Counted from the stretch's first letter, positions 45,319 to 54,961 are shown. The stretch is 64,000 nucleotides of DNA from DATKJS01 sp964551995 (GCA_964551995.1 CAZKFD010000034.1:1-64000), one strand, 5' to 3'. Numbers and translations: made by a program. The notes: generated from the letters alone by a model not told the origin.

Positions 45319-46560
45319 TCAGGACTCCTTGGCCGTCTTCCCGGGCCTCGTGAACAGCAGAAGGTTGTCGATCTTCGAGACCCAATGGTAGCCGAAGTGG
45401 AAGGGCAGCTTGCGGATCTGGGCCGCGGGGTCCCTGTAAGCCTCCCTGAGGTCCGGCTGCTCGAGCACGGGCGAGAAGTCGTCGACGGGCCTCGTGTAGG
45501 CTCCGAACAGCTGGATCCCCCATCCCTGCCGCTTGAAGTAGCGGTACGGGATGCCCGTGTCGTCCTCCAGGACGTACTGGCTTTTCGCCAGGATCAGGTT
45601 CCGGATGTTCGCGAAATCCCCGTAATGAAGAAGGTAGGAACCGGACTTTATGTAGGTCGTGAGGCCTTCGTATCCCTCGAACAAGCGGAACAGGGCGGAT
45701 CCTTTCGTGAAGGCCGGATCCGAGAGATCGCAGGAGAAATAGTCGACGCTCCTGGGGACGCCGTCCCCCGGCCGGACATAATCGATCCGAACCCCGTAGG
45801 GCCGGCGCAGCCATCTTTTGAGCGGCTTGTAGGGCTTTTCAACCCAATCACCCTGGCTGTCGGCCGTCAGGAGCTCGACGCCCGTCACGGAGTGCCCCGT
45901 CCTCTTCAGGAAGAAGCAGATGATGGGCAGGGCTCCGTCGACCCGTCCCTGGGCGAAGACCTCGTTCATGTGCTTGGTCACGAAATAGCCGCGCTTCAAG
46001 AAATCCGACAGGGCCGTGTCGAAATCCATGAAAAACGCCTCCGTCCAGGCGGCCGGGCGCTTCTCGAAGTCCGGCAGGTTGCCGGTCGGCTCTAGGCCCA
46101 TCAGGACGGTTTTCCGGGCGTTCGGGAAGAAGGCGAAAGCGGTGATGAAGTCCGGGCCGCCGAAGGGATATAAGAGAGTCATGGTCGCCTGGCCGACGTC
46201 CCGAAGGTCGTCCCCGGCCCACTTCTTCATCGGGTCGAGGATCGCCGAATCGAAGGTCGTCCACGGGACCCCGATCGACTTGACGAACTCCTGCCAGGCG
46301 GGCATTCCCTCCAGCTTCTTGAACGCGTTCGAATCGTCGGCGGCGGAGAGCCCGCTGATGAACCCGGCCCAATCATCATAAAAGCGCGACGGGGGCGTCT
46401 CGGACGGCGTCGCGCTCTGCGTGGGAGCAGGGTGCCCCTGGGCCGCGAACGCGGCGGGCGCTTTTCCGGCCCTGAGCGATGGGGTTGATCCCCGGCCCGC
46501 CTGGACGGCGACGAGGGCCAGGACGACGGCAAGGACGAGGAGGGTTCGAACGTTCTTCAT
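45319..46560 (-). CDS. Exported protein of unknown function
   Basis: 413 aa with an N-terminal signal peptide (about 1-20), an Ala/Pro/Thr-rich linker (about 25-60) and then a mixed alpha/beta region with no known motif. AAGGA lies seven bases before the chosen ATG. An in-frame GTG 15 bases upstream is weaker. The protein is probably periplasmic. It precedes the TVP38 gene by 18 bp and may share its transcript. Function unknown. Confidence 0.6.
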   Translation of the reverse strand: MKNVRTLLVLAVVLALVAVQAGRGSTPSLRAGKAPAAFAAQGHPAPTQSATPSETPPSRFYDDWAGFISGLSAADDSNAFKKLEGMPAWQEFVKSIGVPWTTFDSAILDPMKKWAGDDLRDVGQATMTLLYPFGGPDFITAFAFFPNARKTVLMGLEPTGNLPDFEKRPAAWTEAFFMDFDTALSDFLKRGYFVTKHMNEVFAQGRVDGALPIICFFLKRTGHSVTGVELLTADSQGDWVEKPYKPLKRWLRRPYGVRIDYVRPGDGVPRSVDYFSCDLSDPAFTKGSALFRLFEGYEGLTTYIKSGSYLLHYGDFANIRNLILAKSQYVLEDDTGIPYRYFKRQGWGIQLFGAYTRPVDDFSPVLEQPDLREAYRDPAAQIRKLPFHFGYHWVSKIDNLLLFTRPGKTAKES

Positions 46561-46831
46561 CTGACTATCCTTCACGGGCGCCTCGCGGGGCGCGATGACG
46601 TATTATCCACGTTTTCGGGAAAAAAATAAAGGAGGCGACGCGGGAGGAAATTTGTGCCCTCGGGATGAGCCGGAATCCGCGGGCACGAGACCGCCCGCGA
46701 TCGTGCCCCGCGTGCGGAGCATCCTGAGAAAGCGGGCCGGCCGGGAAGGAGCCGGCCCGGGGAGGCCATCGCACCCCCCAGGCGGCGGCCTGTCCCCGGC
46801 GGCTCCATCCGGGCCGGCCCGGACTTTTCGT

Positions 46832-48640
46832 TCAGCGGATGCGGGAATGGAGGGCCAATCCGGCCGCATCCGAGATCTTTTTTGCGGTCCTTTGCGAAGC
46901 GGCCAGCGAGGCCGACACGGCCGCGGTGTCCTTGATCCGCCCTTCGGACTTGTAATTGACGAACCTCAGGGACTTCATATAGTCGCGGACGGCGGTGTAT
47001 TGGAAGAGGTCGGTTTGCACAACGTTCGGTCCGAGATCGACCCCGAGCTGTTCGACGAGGGCATTCAGGAAGTTGAAGACCTGTTCGGTCATGGCGACCA
47101 TATAAACCTTGTCGGGGTTCATGGCCGCATATTCCCCGTTGATCATGACCGAGGTGGCGTCGAGCCGGCTCAGGCTGGCGAACGGCGCCGCCGGCTGGCT
47201 CGAGTCATAAGCATAGGTCAGCCGGGACGCCTGGATGGCGAGGTCGGTCGTCTCCGTGACCATACCCGCCGCGTATTCGAGCCCCCCGAGGATCAGCTGT
47301 CCGGTCATGGGAACGATGACGAGCTTGAAATCGAGCCCGGTATCAAGGTCATAACCGTACGGGACGGCCCTCAGGATGTCGTTGCCGACGACCTGGCCCG
47401 CGAAGATCCCGTAGAAAATATAGCCCGTGGCCTCCAGGGCGCAGTCCACCGGAAAGCCGGCCTTCTTGAGACGGTTCAGGTAGGCGTCGGTCACGAGATT
47501 GCCCAGGGCCGAGTCCCGGTTCTGGCTGTTCGCCGGCCACATTTGGGGGATGTCCCGGAGGGCGGTGGCCACATTTTGGCTGTAGACGGGGCCGAAGCGG
47601 GGGTCTCTGACGATGCCTTGGCGCACCTGGTTCACCGCCGCCTTCACCTGGGCATCCTCCATGACCGCGGCGGACGCGGGGTGGAGGGCCCAGCTGATGA
47701 GCGAAACGCCGCCCCCGTCGTTGACGCGAAGCTTGAGCTCGCCGAGGTAGAAGCCGTGGGCGCCGGCCTGGACGATGATCTTGCCGTTCACGATCTTCGC
47801 CGCGTCGTATGCGTCGTGGCTGTGGCCCCCGATGATGACGTCGATGCCGGGCACCTGGGAAAGCCCGGCCACATCCACGGTCGTGCCCAGATGGGAGAGA
47901 CAAACGACGACGTCGCATCCGGCGGCTTTGACCCCGCCAGCGACCTGGGCGGCGTAGGCCCATAGGGTCTTGCTCGGATCCGGATCGTCATAAGGATACG
48001 GGAAGCGGCTGTTCACATCCTGGCCATAATTCTGCGGCTCCTCGGTGACGAGCCCGAACAGGCCCACCTTGACGCCGCCGATGGTCACGATTTCCGACGG
48101 CTGAAACATGCCCGCAGCCAGGGTGCCGCTGAAATCGACGTTGGCGCAGAGGATCGGGAGCCTGACCGGACCCTGATTCCCGAGCTGACCGCCCACGATG
48201 GCCGCGAGCGTGTTGAGGCCCAGATCGAACTCGTGGTTGCCGAGCTCCATGACGTCATAGAGGTTCTCCATGATCTTGAGCTCCGCATAGCCGAGGTACT
48301 TGTTGAACTCGAACGACCCGACGAAGACGTCGCCGGTGTTGACCGTCAGCACGTTCCGGTCGATCGCCTTGTACCTTTTGATGAGCGTCGCCATCCGGGC
48401 GATGCCGGCGTAGTCGCGGCCGGACGGAAAGCGCAGGAAGTTCACCGCGGCCAGCCCCTTCGGCGGAGGCTCTTCCGAGGCTCCGACGTACGGGATGTAA
48501 CCGGTCTCGAACGGCACCATCGCCGAGCGCGTGTCGTTCGTGTGCAGGATGGTCAGCGTCCGTGGCTGGGCGCAGCCCAAAAGCGTCAATCCCAGGACGG
48601 CCGCCATGACCCCCAAGAACCTCAATCCCCTTTTTGCCAC
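46832..48640 (-). CDS. Bifunctional metallophosphatase/5'-nucleotidase lipoprotein
   Basis: 602 aa. A signal peptide ends in the lipobox LLGC (C22). The N-terminal metallophosphatase domain shows LHTNDT, GDVFVG, GNHEFDLG and GGHSHDAY, the metal ligands. The C-terminal 5'-nucleotidase substrate domain (about 340-560) contains DSALGNLVTDAYL. It hydrolyses nucleotides or sugar-nucleotides at the cell surface to salvage nucleosides and phosphate. The start codon is GTG with GGAGG seven bases before. It is monocistronic. Confidence 0.9.
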   Translation of the reverse strand: MAKRGLRFLGVMAAVLGLTLLGCAQPRTLTILHTNDTRSAMVPFETGYIPYVGASEEPPPKGLAAVNFLRFPSGRDYAGIARMATLIKRYKAIDRNVLTVNTGDVFVGSFEFNKYLGYAELKIMENLYDVMELGNHEFDLGLNTLAAIVGGQLGNQGPVRLPILCANVDFSGTLAAGMFQPSEIVTIGGVKVGLFGLVTEEPQNYGQDVNSRFPYPYDDPDPSKTLWAYAAQVAGGVKAAGCDVVVCLSHLGTTVDVAGLSQVPGIDVIIGGHSHDAYDAAKIVNGKIIVQAGAHGFYLGELKLRVNDGGGVSLISWALHPASAAVMEDAQVKAAVNQVRQGIVRDPRFGPVYSQNVATALRDIPQMWPANSQNRDSALGNLVTDAYLNRLKKAGFPVDCALEATGYIFYGIFAGQVVGNDILRAVPYGYDLDTGLDFKLVIVPMTGQLILGGLEYAAGMVTETTDLAIQASRLTYAYDSSQPAAPFASLSRLDATSVMINGEYAAMNPDKVYMVAMTEQVFNFLNALVEQLGVDLGPNVVQTDLFQYTAVRDYMKSLRFVNYKSEGRIKDTAAVSASLAASQRTAKKISDAAGLALHSRIR

Positions 48641-48812
48641 CAGAGATCCTCCTTGCCGAAATTTAGCCTTTTTCGTCGCCTTGGCCTGATTGTCACCATC
48701 GCCTTGCCGGTCCCATGATAGGTCGCGCGCCTTCCCGAGTTGTCAAGAAGTTGTTAAGAAAATGAAAGGAATCCGTCAGGCCGCCTGCTATGGCTGGGGG
48801 CAGCGGGGTCAC

Positions 48813-48825
48813 CCTTATCCCCCGC
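48813..48825. repeat. Short motif shared with the 18.9-kb element
   Basis: The 13-mer CCTTATCCCCCGC in the 215-bp gap before galK also occurs at 18922-18934, next to the left end of the intergenic element. The preceding bases are GGGGTCA here and GGGACCA there. It may be a remnant of the same family. Confidence 0.25.
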
Positions 48826-48854
48826 ACGGCATATCGGGAGCGGACAGGGGGAAG

Positions 48855-50009
48855 CTAGACGAGGCGGGTGCCGGCCTCGATCCGGATGAGGTGGATCTTC
48901 GGCGCTTTTCCCGCGGCCGCTTCGTAGTCCCGGCTGACGCGGGCCTCGAACTCGGGGACGGCCGCAGACTCAACGAGGCTGATCGTGCAGCCGCCGAAGC
49001 CCGCGCCCATCATCCTCGAGCCGAGGACCCCGGGCACGCGCGACGCCGACTCGACGAGGGCGTCGAGCTCGGCCGAGCTGACGCCGTAATCATCCCGGAG
49101 GCCGGCATGGGACTCGTACATCCGCTCGCCGAACGACTTAAAGTCCCCGCGGAGGAGATCGACGCAGGCCTCCCGGACGCGGATATTCTCCCGGATGACG
49201 TAATCGCACCGGCGGAAAACGATCGGATCGAACTCCGTCTGATGCTCGTCGAGCAGGCCCTGCGAGACGTCGCGGAGGCTCCGGATCTCCGGCACGTATT
49301 TCCGGAGGAGCTCGACGCCCTCTTCGCACTGGCGGCGGCGGACGTTGTATTCCGACCCGGCGAGCTCGCGCCTCACCAGAGTGTCGGAGACGACGATCCG
49401 AAGGTCCTCGCGCTCGAACGGGAAATACTCGAATTCGAGGGAGCGGCAGTCGAGCTTGAGGACCTTTTTCTCCCGGCCGTGGATGTTGATGAACTGGTCC
49501 ATGATCCCGCACCGGACGCCGACAAACTCGTTCTCGGCCTTCTGGGCGAGCTTGACCAGGGCCAGATTGTCGAGGCCGAGGCCGAACATCGCGTTCAGGG
49601 CGAAAGCCAGGCCGCCCTCGATGGCCGCCGACGAGGACATGCCCGCCCCGATCGGGATGTCGCCGCCGAAGACGCAGTTGAACCCGCCCACCCGGCGGCC
49701 GGCCAGGAGGAACTGGTCGATGACCCCCTGCAGATAGTCGGGCCAGCGGAGGGGCGAGCGGTGGAGCGAGCCGAGCTCGCAACGGAATTCCTGGTCGAAA
49801 TCGTGGGAGACGAAATGGCAGATGTCGTCGGTCCGGGGGGCGACGGCGAAGACGATGGCCTTATCCGTGGCCCCGGGGAGAACGAAACCCTCATTGTAGT
49901 CCGTGTGCTCGCCGATGAGGTTAACGCGGCCCGGGGAGACGACGAGGAGCGGCTTGGCCTCGAATCGCCTCGCGAATTTTTCGGCCAGGACGTTGACCAG
50001 TTCGTTCAT
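48855..50009 (-). CDS. galK: Galactokinase
   Basis: Phosphorylates galactose to galactose-1-phosphate at the start of the Leloir pathway. The signature PGRVNLIGEHTDYNEGFVLP (about 26-45) is followed by the GHMP ATP loop IPIGAGMSSSAA and the late RMMGAGFGGCT motif. The length of 384 aa is typical. No galT or galE gene is adjacent. The broken GH27 gene 7 kb away suggests past or nearby galactoside use. Confidence 0.93.
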   Translation of the reverse strand: MNELVNVLAEKFARRFEAKPLLVVSPGRVNLIGEHTDYNEGFVLPGATDKAIVFAVAPRTDDICHFVSHDFDQEFRCELGSLHRSPLRWPDYLQGVIDQFLLAGRRVGGFNCVFGGDIPIGAGMSSSAAIEGGLAFALNAMFGLGLDNLALVKLAQKAENEFVGVRCGIMDQFINIHGREKKVLKLDCRSLEFEYFPFEREDLRIVVSDTLVRRELAGSEYNVRRRQCEEGVELLRKYVPEIRSLRDVSQGLLDEHQTEFDPIVFRRCDYVIRENIRVREACVDLLRGDFKSFGERMYESHAGLRDDYGVSSAELDALVESASRVPGVLGSRMMGAGFGGCTISLVESAAVPEFEARVSRDYEAAAGKAPKIHLIRIEAGTRLV

Positions 50010-50158
50010 AACCGCTCCTATGGGCGTGTCCCATCGGTATTGACGTCACCGAGCTTGAAGAATTATCAACTTGAGCCGAAAAAGTCAACCCGGGATTCGG
50101 CCGGACCGGAGCGCGCCGCGGCCGTCAGGCGCGGAGCAGAGGATATCTGGGCGGCCGT

Positions 50159-50917
50159 TCAGGGACGGAAAGCGGAAGGCCCGGAGCCCTGGGCCAGAGG
50201 GCGGACATTCCGGTGGCGGCGCCAGAGCCGGAATAGGCCGACGGCCGCCTCGAGCTTGGCCCGGGCCGTCATCTTGGACTCTCCCGCCTTCCGGTCGGCG
50301 AAATAGATCGGAACCTCACAGATCCTCAGACCCAGGCGCTCGCTGAGGAAGGTCATCTCCACGGCGAAGATGTAGCCGCTGGAGACAAGGCGGTCGAGGC
50401 CGATGCATTCGAGAGCCACCCGCCGCCAGGCTTTGAAGCCCGACGTGGCGTCGCGGCTCCGGAGGCCGAGAACGGTCCGGGCGTAGGCGTTGGCCGACCG
50501 GCTCAGGGCGAAGCGGTCCAGGCCCCAGAGGTCGTCGATCCTGCCGCCGGAGACGTAGCGCGAACCGACGGCGACGTCGAATTCGGCGAGTTTTTCGACA
50601 AGACGCGGGACGTCCGCGGGCGCGTGGGAGAAATCGGCGTCCATCTGGACGACGGCGTCGGCCCCGTGCTCGAGGGCCCAACGGAAGCCGTCCCGGTAGG
50701 CCAGCCCGAGGCCTCGAGGGCCGTGCCTGTGCAGGACGTCGATGCGCCCTTTCGAGAGGGCGGCCAGGTCGTCCGCCAGCCGGCCCGTCCCGTCGGGGGA
50801 CTCGTCGTCGGCGATGAGAAGATGCAGCCTGGGGAGGGGCGCCGAGAGAAGCTCGGCGGCGAAATGCGCCAAATTGGCGGCCTCATTATATGTTGGGACG
50901 ACGACGGTGACGTTCAT
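50159..50917 (-). CDS. Polyprenol-phosphate mannose synthase-like glycosyltransferase (GT2)
   Basis: 252 aa. GT2 fold with VVVPTYNEAANL at the start, the DDESPDGTG nucleotide-binding stretch, DADFSH (DxD metal site) and GSRYVSGG, then SGFKAWRR. This is the Dpm1 pattern: transfer of a hexose from a sugar nucleotide to a polyprenyl phosphate. No C-terminal membrane helices are present, so it is a soluble or peripheral form. It lies 149 bp after galK's start on the same strand. Confidence 0.85.
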   Translation of the reverse strand: MNVTVVVPTYNEAANLAHFAAELLSAPLPRLHLLIADDESPDGTGRLADDLAALSKGRIDVLHRHGPRGLGLAYRDGFRWALEHGADAVVQMDADFSHAPADVPRLVEKLAEFDVAVGSRYVSGGRIDDLWGLDRFALSRSANAYARTVLGLRSRDATSGFKAWRRVALECIGLDRLVSSGYIFAVEMTFLSERLGLRICEVPIYFADRKAGESKMTARAKLEAAVGLFRLWRRHRNVRPLAQGSGPSAFRP

Positions 50918-51074
50918 CCGGGCACTCGCCTCAACCGAAATTATACACGAACGGCGGCGCTCCGGCCATTTCCCCGGGCGGAACGCCCACCTTTCGCGCA
51001 GCCCCTTAAAAGGCCGATTATCGAGATCAGGTTTGAGCCAAGAACCCCGGCCGCCGTCGCGGCACGGCTCCCGG

Positions 51075-52226
51075 CTAGGCCGGCTCCACCCAGGCGCGGT
51101 CGCGGGCCGCCTTATAAGCGGCCTCCATGACGCTCACCCGGGCCGCGGCCTCCCGTGGCGTGACGAGCGCCATGCCTTTTTTCCCGGCCACGGCGTCGAC
51201 AAACTGGTTCAGGGGTTCGGGCAGCGCGGCGGGCAGGTCGAGCCAGGACGTCCGGCCGTCCGCGCCGGCGACCTTCTGGCAGGTGAAATAGAGCTTATCC
51301 CGGACGACCGCGGCGTGCGCTTCGGTGCCGCTGACGATGAGCGAGACCGGGTTGTCAACGTCGACCCAGCCGGCCGCCAGGGTGCCGATGACGCCGTTCT
51401 TGAACTCAAAGAGCGCCTCCCCCGTCTCGTCGCAATCGCCGTAACGGTGGGTGACGGGCTTGATGTCGGCCGTGATCGAGGCGACATCGCCGAGGAGCCA
51501 CATGAGGATGTCCAGGGAATGGGTGCCCAGGTCTCCGAAGGCGCCGACGCCGGCGATCTTCGGGTCGGCCATCCAGCGCCATTCGGTGTCGAACCAGCCG
51601 CCGAGCGAGCCGCTGTGACAGTTCGAGCCGCGGGCCCGGGTGATGCGGCCGAAGACGCCCTTGCCGACCTGCTCCTTGAGAAACAGGTGATGCGGCTGGG
51701 TGCGCATGAAATAGCCGGTCGTGAATAGCAGGCCGGCCTTTTCGATGGCCGCGGCCATCTCCCCGCTCTCCCAGGAGGTGATGCCGAGCGGCTTCTCCAC
51801 GAACATGTGCTTTCCGGCCTTGGCCGCCGCCAGGACGAGGTCGCGGTGCCGGTTGGTCTCCGAGAGGACCACCACAGCCGCGACGTCGTGGTCCGCCCAG
51901 ATCTCGTCCGGGTCGGCGGCCACCCGGGCGTGAAGCTCCGGAGCGTACCGCGCGGCCCGGGCCCGGTCGTGGTCCCAGACGCACTTGACCCTGACGTCAG
52001 GCCGCTTGGAGATAAGGGAGACGTAGCCCGGCGTGTGGATATGGGCGCAGCCGACGAAGGCCAGGGTCACCGGCTTCGCCGTGCCCTGGGCTAGGGCGGT
52101 CGCCCCCTCCCCGACTACAACAGTGGTCAGCGCCGCGGCCGTCGCGGTCTTGATGAAATCGCGCCGGCTCAGCGGCGCCTTTTCTGGAAAAGACGGCTCT
52201 TGGTCCTTATATGCATGGCTTGGCAT
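51075..52226 (-). CDS. Tat-exported Gfo/Idh/MocA-family oxidoreductase
   Basis: 383 aa. A twin-arginine signal (SRRDFIKTA, then an Ala-rich helix and ALAQG, about 20-47) precedes a Rossmann NAD(P) domain (LAFVGCAHIHTPGY), the VEKPLG catalytic lysine motif, and the C-terminal beta-sheet domain (GDLGTHSLDILMWLLG). Exported members in other phyla act on glycosides with tightly bound NAD. The longer frame upstream is antisense to the FBP gene and rejected. The start at MPSHAYKD is the first ATG before the signal. The substrate is unknown. Confidence 0.88.
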   Translation of the reverse strand: MPSHAYKDQEPSFPEKAPLSRRDFIKTATAAALTTVVVGEGATALAQGTAKPVTLAFVGCAHIHTPGYVSLISKRPDVRVKCVWDHDRARAARYAPELHARVAADPDEIWADHDVAAVVVLSETNRHRDLVLAAAKAGKHMFVEKPLGITSWESGEMAAAIEKAGLLFTTGYFMRTQPHHLFLKEQVGKGVFGRITRARGSNCHSGSLGGWFDTEWRWMADPKIAGVGAFGDLGTHSLDILMWLLGDVASITADIKPVTHRYGDCDETGEALFEFKNGVIGTLAAGWVDVDNPVSLIVSGTEAHAAVVRDKLYFTCQKVAGADGRTSWLDLPAALPEPLNQFVDAVAGKKGMALVTPREAAARVSVMEAAYKAARDRAWVEPA

Positions 52227-52290
52227 GGCCGAAAAATAGCACCAACGGGGAGCGGAGTCAACAACGCGCCGGCCGGGCGAACATCCCGCC

Positions 52291-53385
52291 TTACAGCGGA
52301 TGCCAGCGGCCCTTGAGCTTCTCCATGATCTGCGGCAGGGTCGTGTATTCCATCTCCTCGAGGGGGAGGCGGTGCGGTTCGAACGGCCCGTGGCGCCGGA
52401 GATGGTCCGAGAGGATGTTGGCCTCGCGGCGCGCCTCGTCCCAGGCGGGATCGTCGAACATGTCGCGCGGGCCGACGAGCCGGCCGTCTGAAACCTGGAA
52501 GCCGAGGCAGATGACGCGGGGCGGCCCGTCGAAGCGCGACGGCGTGGCCTGCTCCTGGGCCACGGGCATGAGCGGCCCGTAATGGGAGCCGCGCATCCAG
52601 CCCTCAATGATCCAGGGGTAGCGGAACGGCTCGAGGACCTCGCCCACGGCCGGGAACTGGTGTTGCGAGCGGACGATCATCACCGGGTCGTCCTTTCCCA
52701 CGTACTTGCCGGCGATGAGGGAGAGCCTCTCGGTCGATGACGCCGCGGCGATGGTCCCGTCGTGACGGGAGAAGACATGCTTGACCGTGTACCGGCTCGG
52801 CGTGCCGATGAACATCAGGAGGTCGTAGGTCTCCTCCGGGGTTTCGAAAAATATCTTCCGGTGCTCGCGGATGTCGTGGACCTCGAAGCGGAAGCCGGAG
52901 TGGAGGGAGGGGGCGATGATCAGGCCGGCCGTGTTGAACGGATCGACGAACATCTTGAAGAGGGGCAGGTTCCAGGAGCCCGCGGACGTCTTGTCGGCCA
53001 TGAAGATGAGGACGGGCTCCGAGGTCCTTTCCTCGATCTCCATTTCGGCCACGCCCGGTCCCTGCCCCTTGACGTTGCCCGAGAAGGCGTCGGAGAGAAG
53101 GTCCTGGCCGGCGCCGTAGAGCTTGAGCTTCTTGGCCACTTCCGTCCCCGTCATGAACGTGTCCCAGGCCAGGCGATGGATCAATTCTGAGTCGACGCCC
53201 TTGGTATGCGTCATGATCAGCTGGAGGTCGTCGCCGCACGAGGCGACGTGATAGTCGACGATCCGGCCGTCCGCCTTGGCCGTCTCGAGACTCCGGCGCG
53301 CCGACTCCTCGAGATCGGGGTGGATGGCCGAATGGCCGACCCAGCCGCCAATATCCGCCTTGATGACGCTGAGAGTGATTGTCAT
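52291..53385 (-). CDS. Bifunctional fructose-1,6-bisphosphate aldolase/phosphatase (archaeal type)
   Basis: 364 aa. A single-site enzyme that condenses triose phosphates to FBP and dephosphorylates it to fructose-6-phosphate, making gluconeogenesis one-way. Family stretches are LSVIKADIGGWVGHSAIHP at the start, SCGDDLQLIM, the GPGVAEMEIEER acidic patch, MFVDPFNTAGLII and the RGSHYGPLMPV and ARREANILSDHLRRHGP motifs near the end. It is common in archaea and deep-branching or anaerobic bacteria. GGAGGAGGATCC precedes the ATG. It lies 64 bp before the oxidoreductase gene on the same strand. Confidence 0.92.
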   Translation of the reverse strand: MTITLSVIKADIGGWVGHSAIHPDLEESARRSLETAKADGRIVDYHVASCGDDLQLIMTHTKGVDSELIHRLAWDTFMTGTEVAKKLKLYGAGQDLLSDAFSGNVKGQGPGVAEMEIEERTSEPVLIFMADKTSAGSWNLPLFKMFVDPFNTAGLIIAPSLHSGFRFEVHDIREHRKIFFETPEETYDLLMFIGTPSRYTVKHVFSRHDGTIAAASSTERLSLIAGKYVGKDDPVMIVRSQHQFPAVGEVLEPFRYPWIIEGWMRGSHYGPLMPVAQEQATPSRFDGPPRVICLGFQVSDGRLVGPRDMFDDPAWDEARREANILSDHLRRHGPFEPHRLPLEEMEYTTLPQIMEKLKGRWHPL

Positions 53386-53671
53386 GGATCCTCCTCCTTT
53401 TAAGGATAATGCTCCCCGCGAGATTTCTTGGGGTCCCCGCTTTTTAGTTTACCGTGCTCTCCTCCGGCCTGTCAACCCTCTGCCCGGGCCTCGGTCTCAC
53501 CCCCGGGCACCCCGGGGTCCCGGACGCGGGCGGACAAGAACATCGGGGAAGCGACGGGCGGAAGAACGGTCTATGAGATCAGAAGGGCGCTGAAGTAACC
53601 GTTCCCGGCGGGAGCTTTCGGCCCCGGGGCCGAAGGCGTGGCAGGGCCACGGGGAGTCAAATCCCGGTCTG

Positions 53672-53947
53672 ATGGCTGAGAGCCACCTGTCCGAAGTCTT
53701 TTGACGGCATCTTAATTGACTGGCAACAAATAAGGATCGACCTGCCGGGGACGGCGCGACGGCGCCCTTCGAGGTCTGCGACGGGACGTTCGCCAGCAGG
53801 GAGTGCCACCCCCGGATCCCTCCATATCCCGAGAACCAGGTCGAGGCACGCGTCTCCGAGATCCCTCTGGAAAAGGACATCACCGCCGTCTGCCGAATCG
53901 GCGTCCACAGTCTTGATGTCCTCCGCCTTCTCTCCGAAAGAGCATAA
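53672..53947 (+). pseudogene. Frameshifted rhodanese-like relic
   Basis: Three frames join to a rhodanese-type pattern: MAESHLSEV, then SFDGILIDWQQIRIDLPG, then the longest piece, GATAPFEVCDGTF to NQVEARVSEIPLEKDITAV followed by CRIGVHSLDVLRLLSER and a stop. CRIGVHS aligns with the active-site loop CRxGxRS, and VEARVSEIPLEKDI with the strand before it. At least two frameshifts break it. It sits directly before the LarE-like gene, so it was probably part of the sulfur-transfer locus. The rest of the 53386-54133 gap shows no gene. Confidence 0.4.
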
Positions 53948-54133
53948 AAGCGGCTCTTCAACCTCGAGGGATACCCGGCCGGGGCCTACGACATCGGAGG
54001 ATTGGCCGTTCGGAGGGCTTTCGCTCCCAGCTCCAGATCCCGCCACTATGGTACGCGCCATATCTAATCATTCCTATTTGTCATATAATAATCATCTCGA
54101 TTCCTGACGCGGAGAGGCGACCGTACCAACCTC

Positions 54134-54961
54134 ATGAAATCATCGCAGATGACCCGACTCCTAGGAGTTCTCACATCCTTCCCCAAAGTTATCGTGGCCT
54201 TTTCCGGCGGTGTCGACTCGACGCTTCTCCTGAGGCTCTGCACGGACGCCCTCGGGCCGGACCGTGTGATAGCTGCGACTGGAGTTTCCCAGACCTATAC
54301 AGCGGAGGAAAAAGCCCAGGCCCTCGAGTTCGCAGGGGCCCTTGGCGTCAAGCATGTCCTCCTCGAAACCGATGAATTGGCCTGCACAGAATTCGCGGCA
54401 AATCCAAGTGACCGCTGCTACTTCTGTAAGCGGGAACTCTATGCGAAGATCTCCCAGCTGGCCTCTCGGGAAGGCGGGCCAGTCATCCTGGATGCAACCA
54501 ACGCCAGCGACCTCGCCGATTACCGTCCCGGACGAAAGGCTGCGGAGGAGTATGGCGTCACAAGCCCCTTCGTTCTGGCCGGATTGACCAAGTCCGATAT
54601 CCGCGCCGTGGCAAAGGAGCTAGGCCTGGAATCCTGGAATAAGCCGGCCAATCCCTGTCTTGCCAGCCGGGTTCCCTACGGGACGCGGATCACGGTCGAA
54701 GTCCTGGAAAAAGTGCACGCGGGGGAGAGTTTCATCAGGCGCCTGGGATTCCCGGTCGTTCGGCTTCGCCACCACGACCGTCTGGCCCGGATCGAAATTC
54801 CCGAAGAGGATTTTGCGCGTTTCCTGAGGCCCGCGACGATCCGCCGGGTTACCGCATGCCTAAAGTCCCTGGGATACTCGTGGATCGGTCTCGATATCGA
54901 GGGCTACAGGACGGGCAGCCTCAACGAGGCCCTCCCGGAGCTCGGCACGAAAAGCGAATGA
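54134..54961 (+). CDS. larE: LarE-like ATP-dependent sulfur transferase
   Basis: 275 aa. The PP-loop AFSGGVDST (about 22-30) adenylates a substrate. The LarE motif NPCLASR places C175 where L. plantarum LarE has its sacrificial Cys176. RCYFCK adds C95 and C98. Three cysteines of this layout have been linked in LarE homologues to binding a [4Fe-4S] cluster that carries the extra sulfur. LarE normally thiolates the nicotinate precursor of the nickel-pincer cofactor, but larA, larB and larC are not here. The stop overlaps the next start (ATGA), so it is coupled to the MnmA-like gene. Confidence 0.88.
   Translation: MKSSQMTRLLGVLTSFPKVIVAFSGGVDSTLLLRLCTDALGPDRVIAATGVSQTYTAEEKAQALEFAGALGVKHVLLETDELACTEFAANPSDRCYFCKRELYAKISQLASREGGPVILDATNASDLADYRPGRKAAEEYGVTSPFVLAGLTKSDIRAVAKELGLESWNKPANPCLASRVPYGTRITVEVLEKVHAGESFIRRLGFPVVRLRHHDRLARIEIPEEDFARFLRPATIRRVTACLKSLGYSWIGLDIEGYRTGSLNEALPELGTKSE

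Noticed and set aside
50030..50090. Possible galK promoter TTGACT with GATAAT
   Set aside because: The spacer is only 15 bases and no alternative -10 fits.
53640..53670. Possible tRNA T-arm (GGGGAGTCAAATCCC) with nearby hairpins
   Set aside because: No acceptor or anticodon stem could be folded around it, and the loop is not canonical.
53657..54061. Minus-strand frame of 134 codons
   Set aside because: Antisense to the rhodanese-like relic. No ribosome site or motif.
54856..54957. Upstream extension of the MnmA-like frame
   Set aside because: It lies inside the LarE-like gene in another frame. The PP-loop family start is MKIAIGLSGG at 54958.
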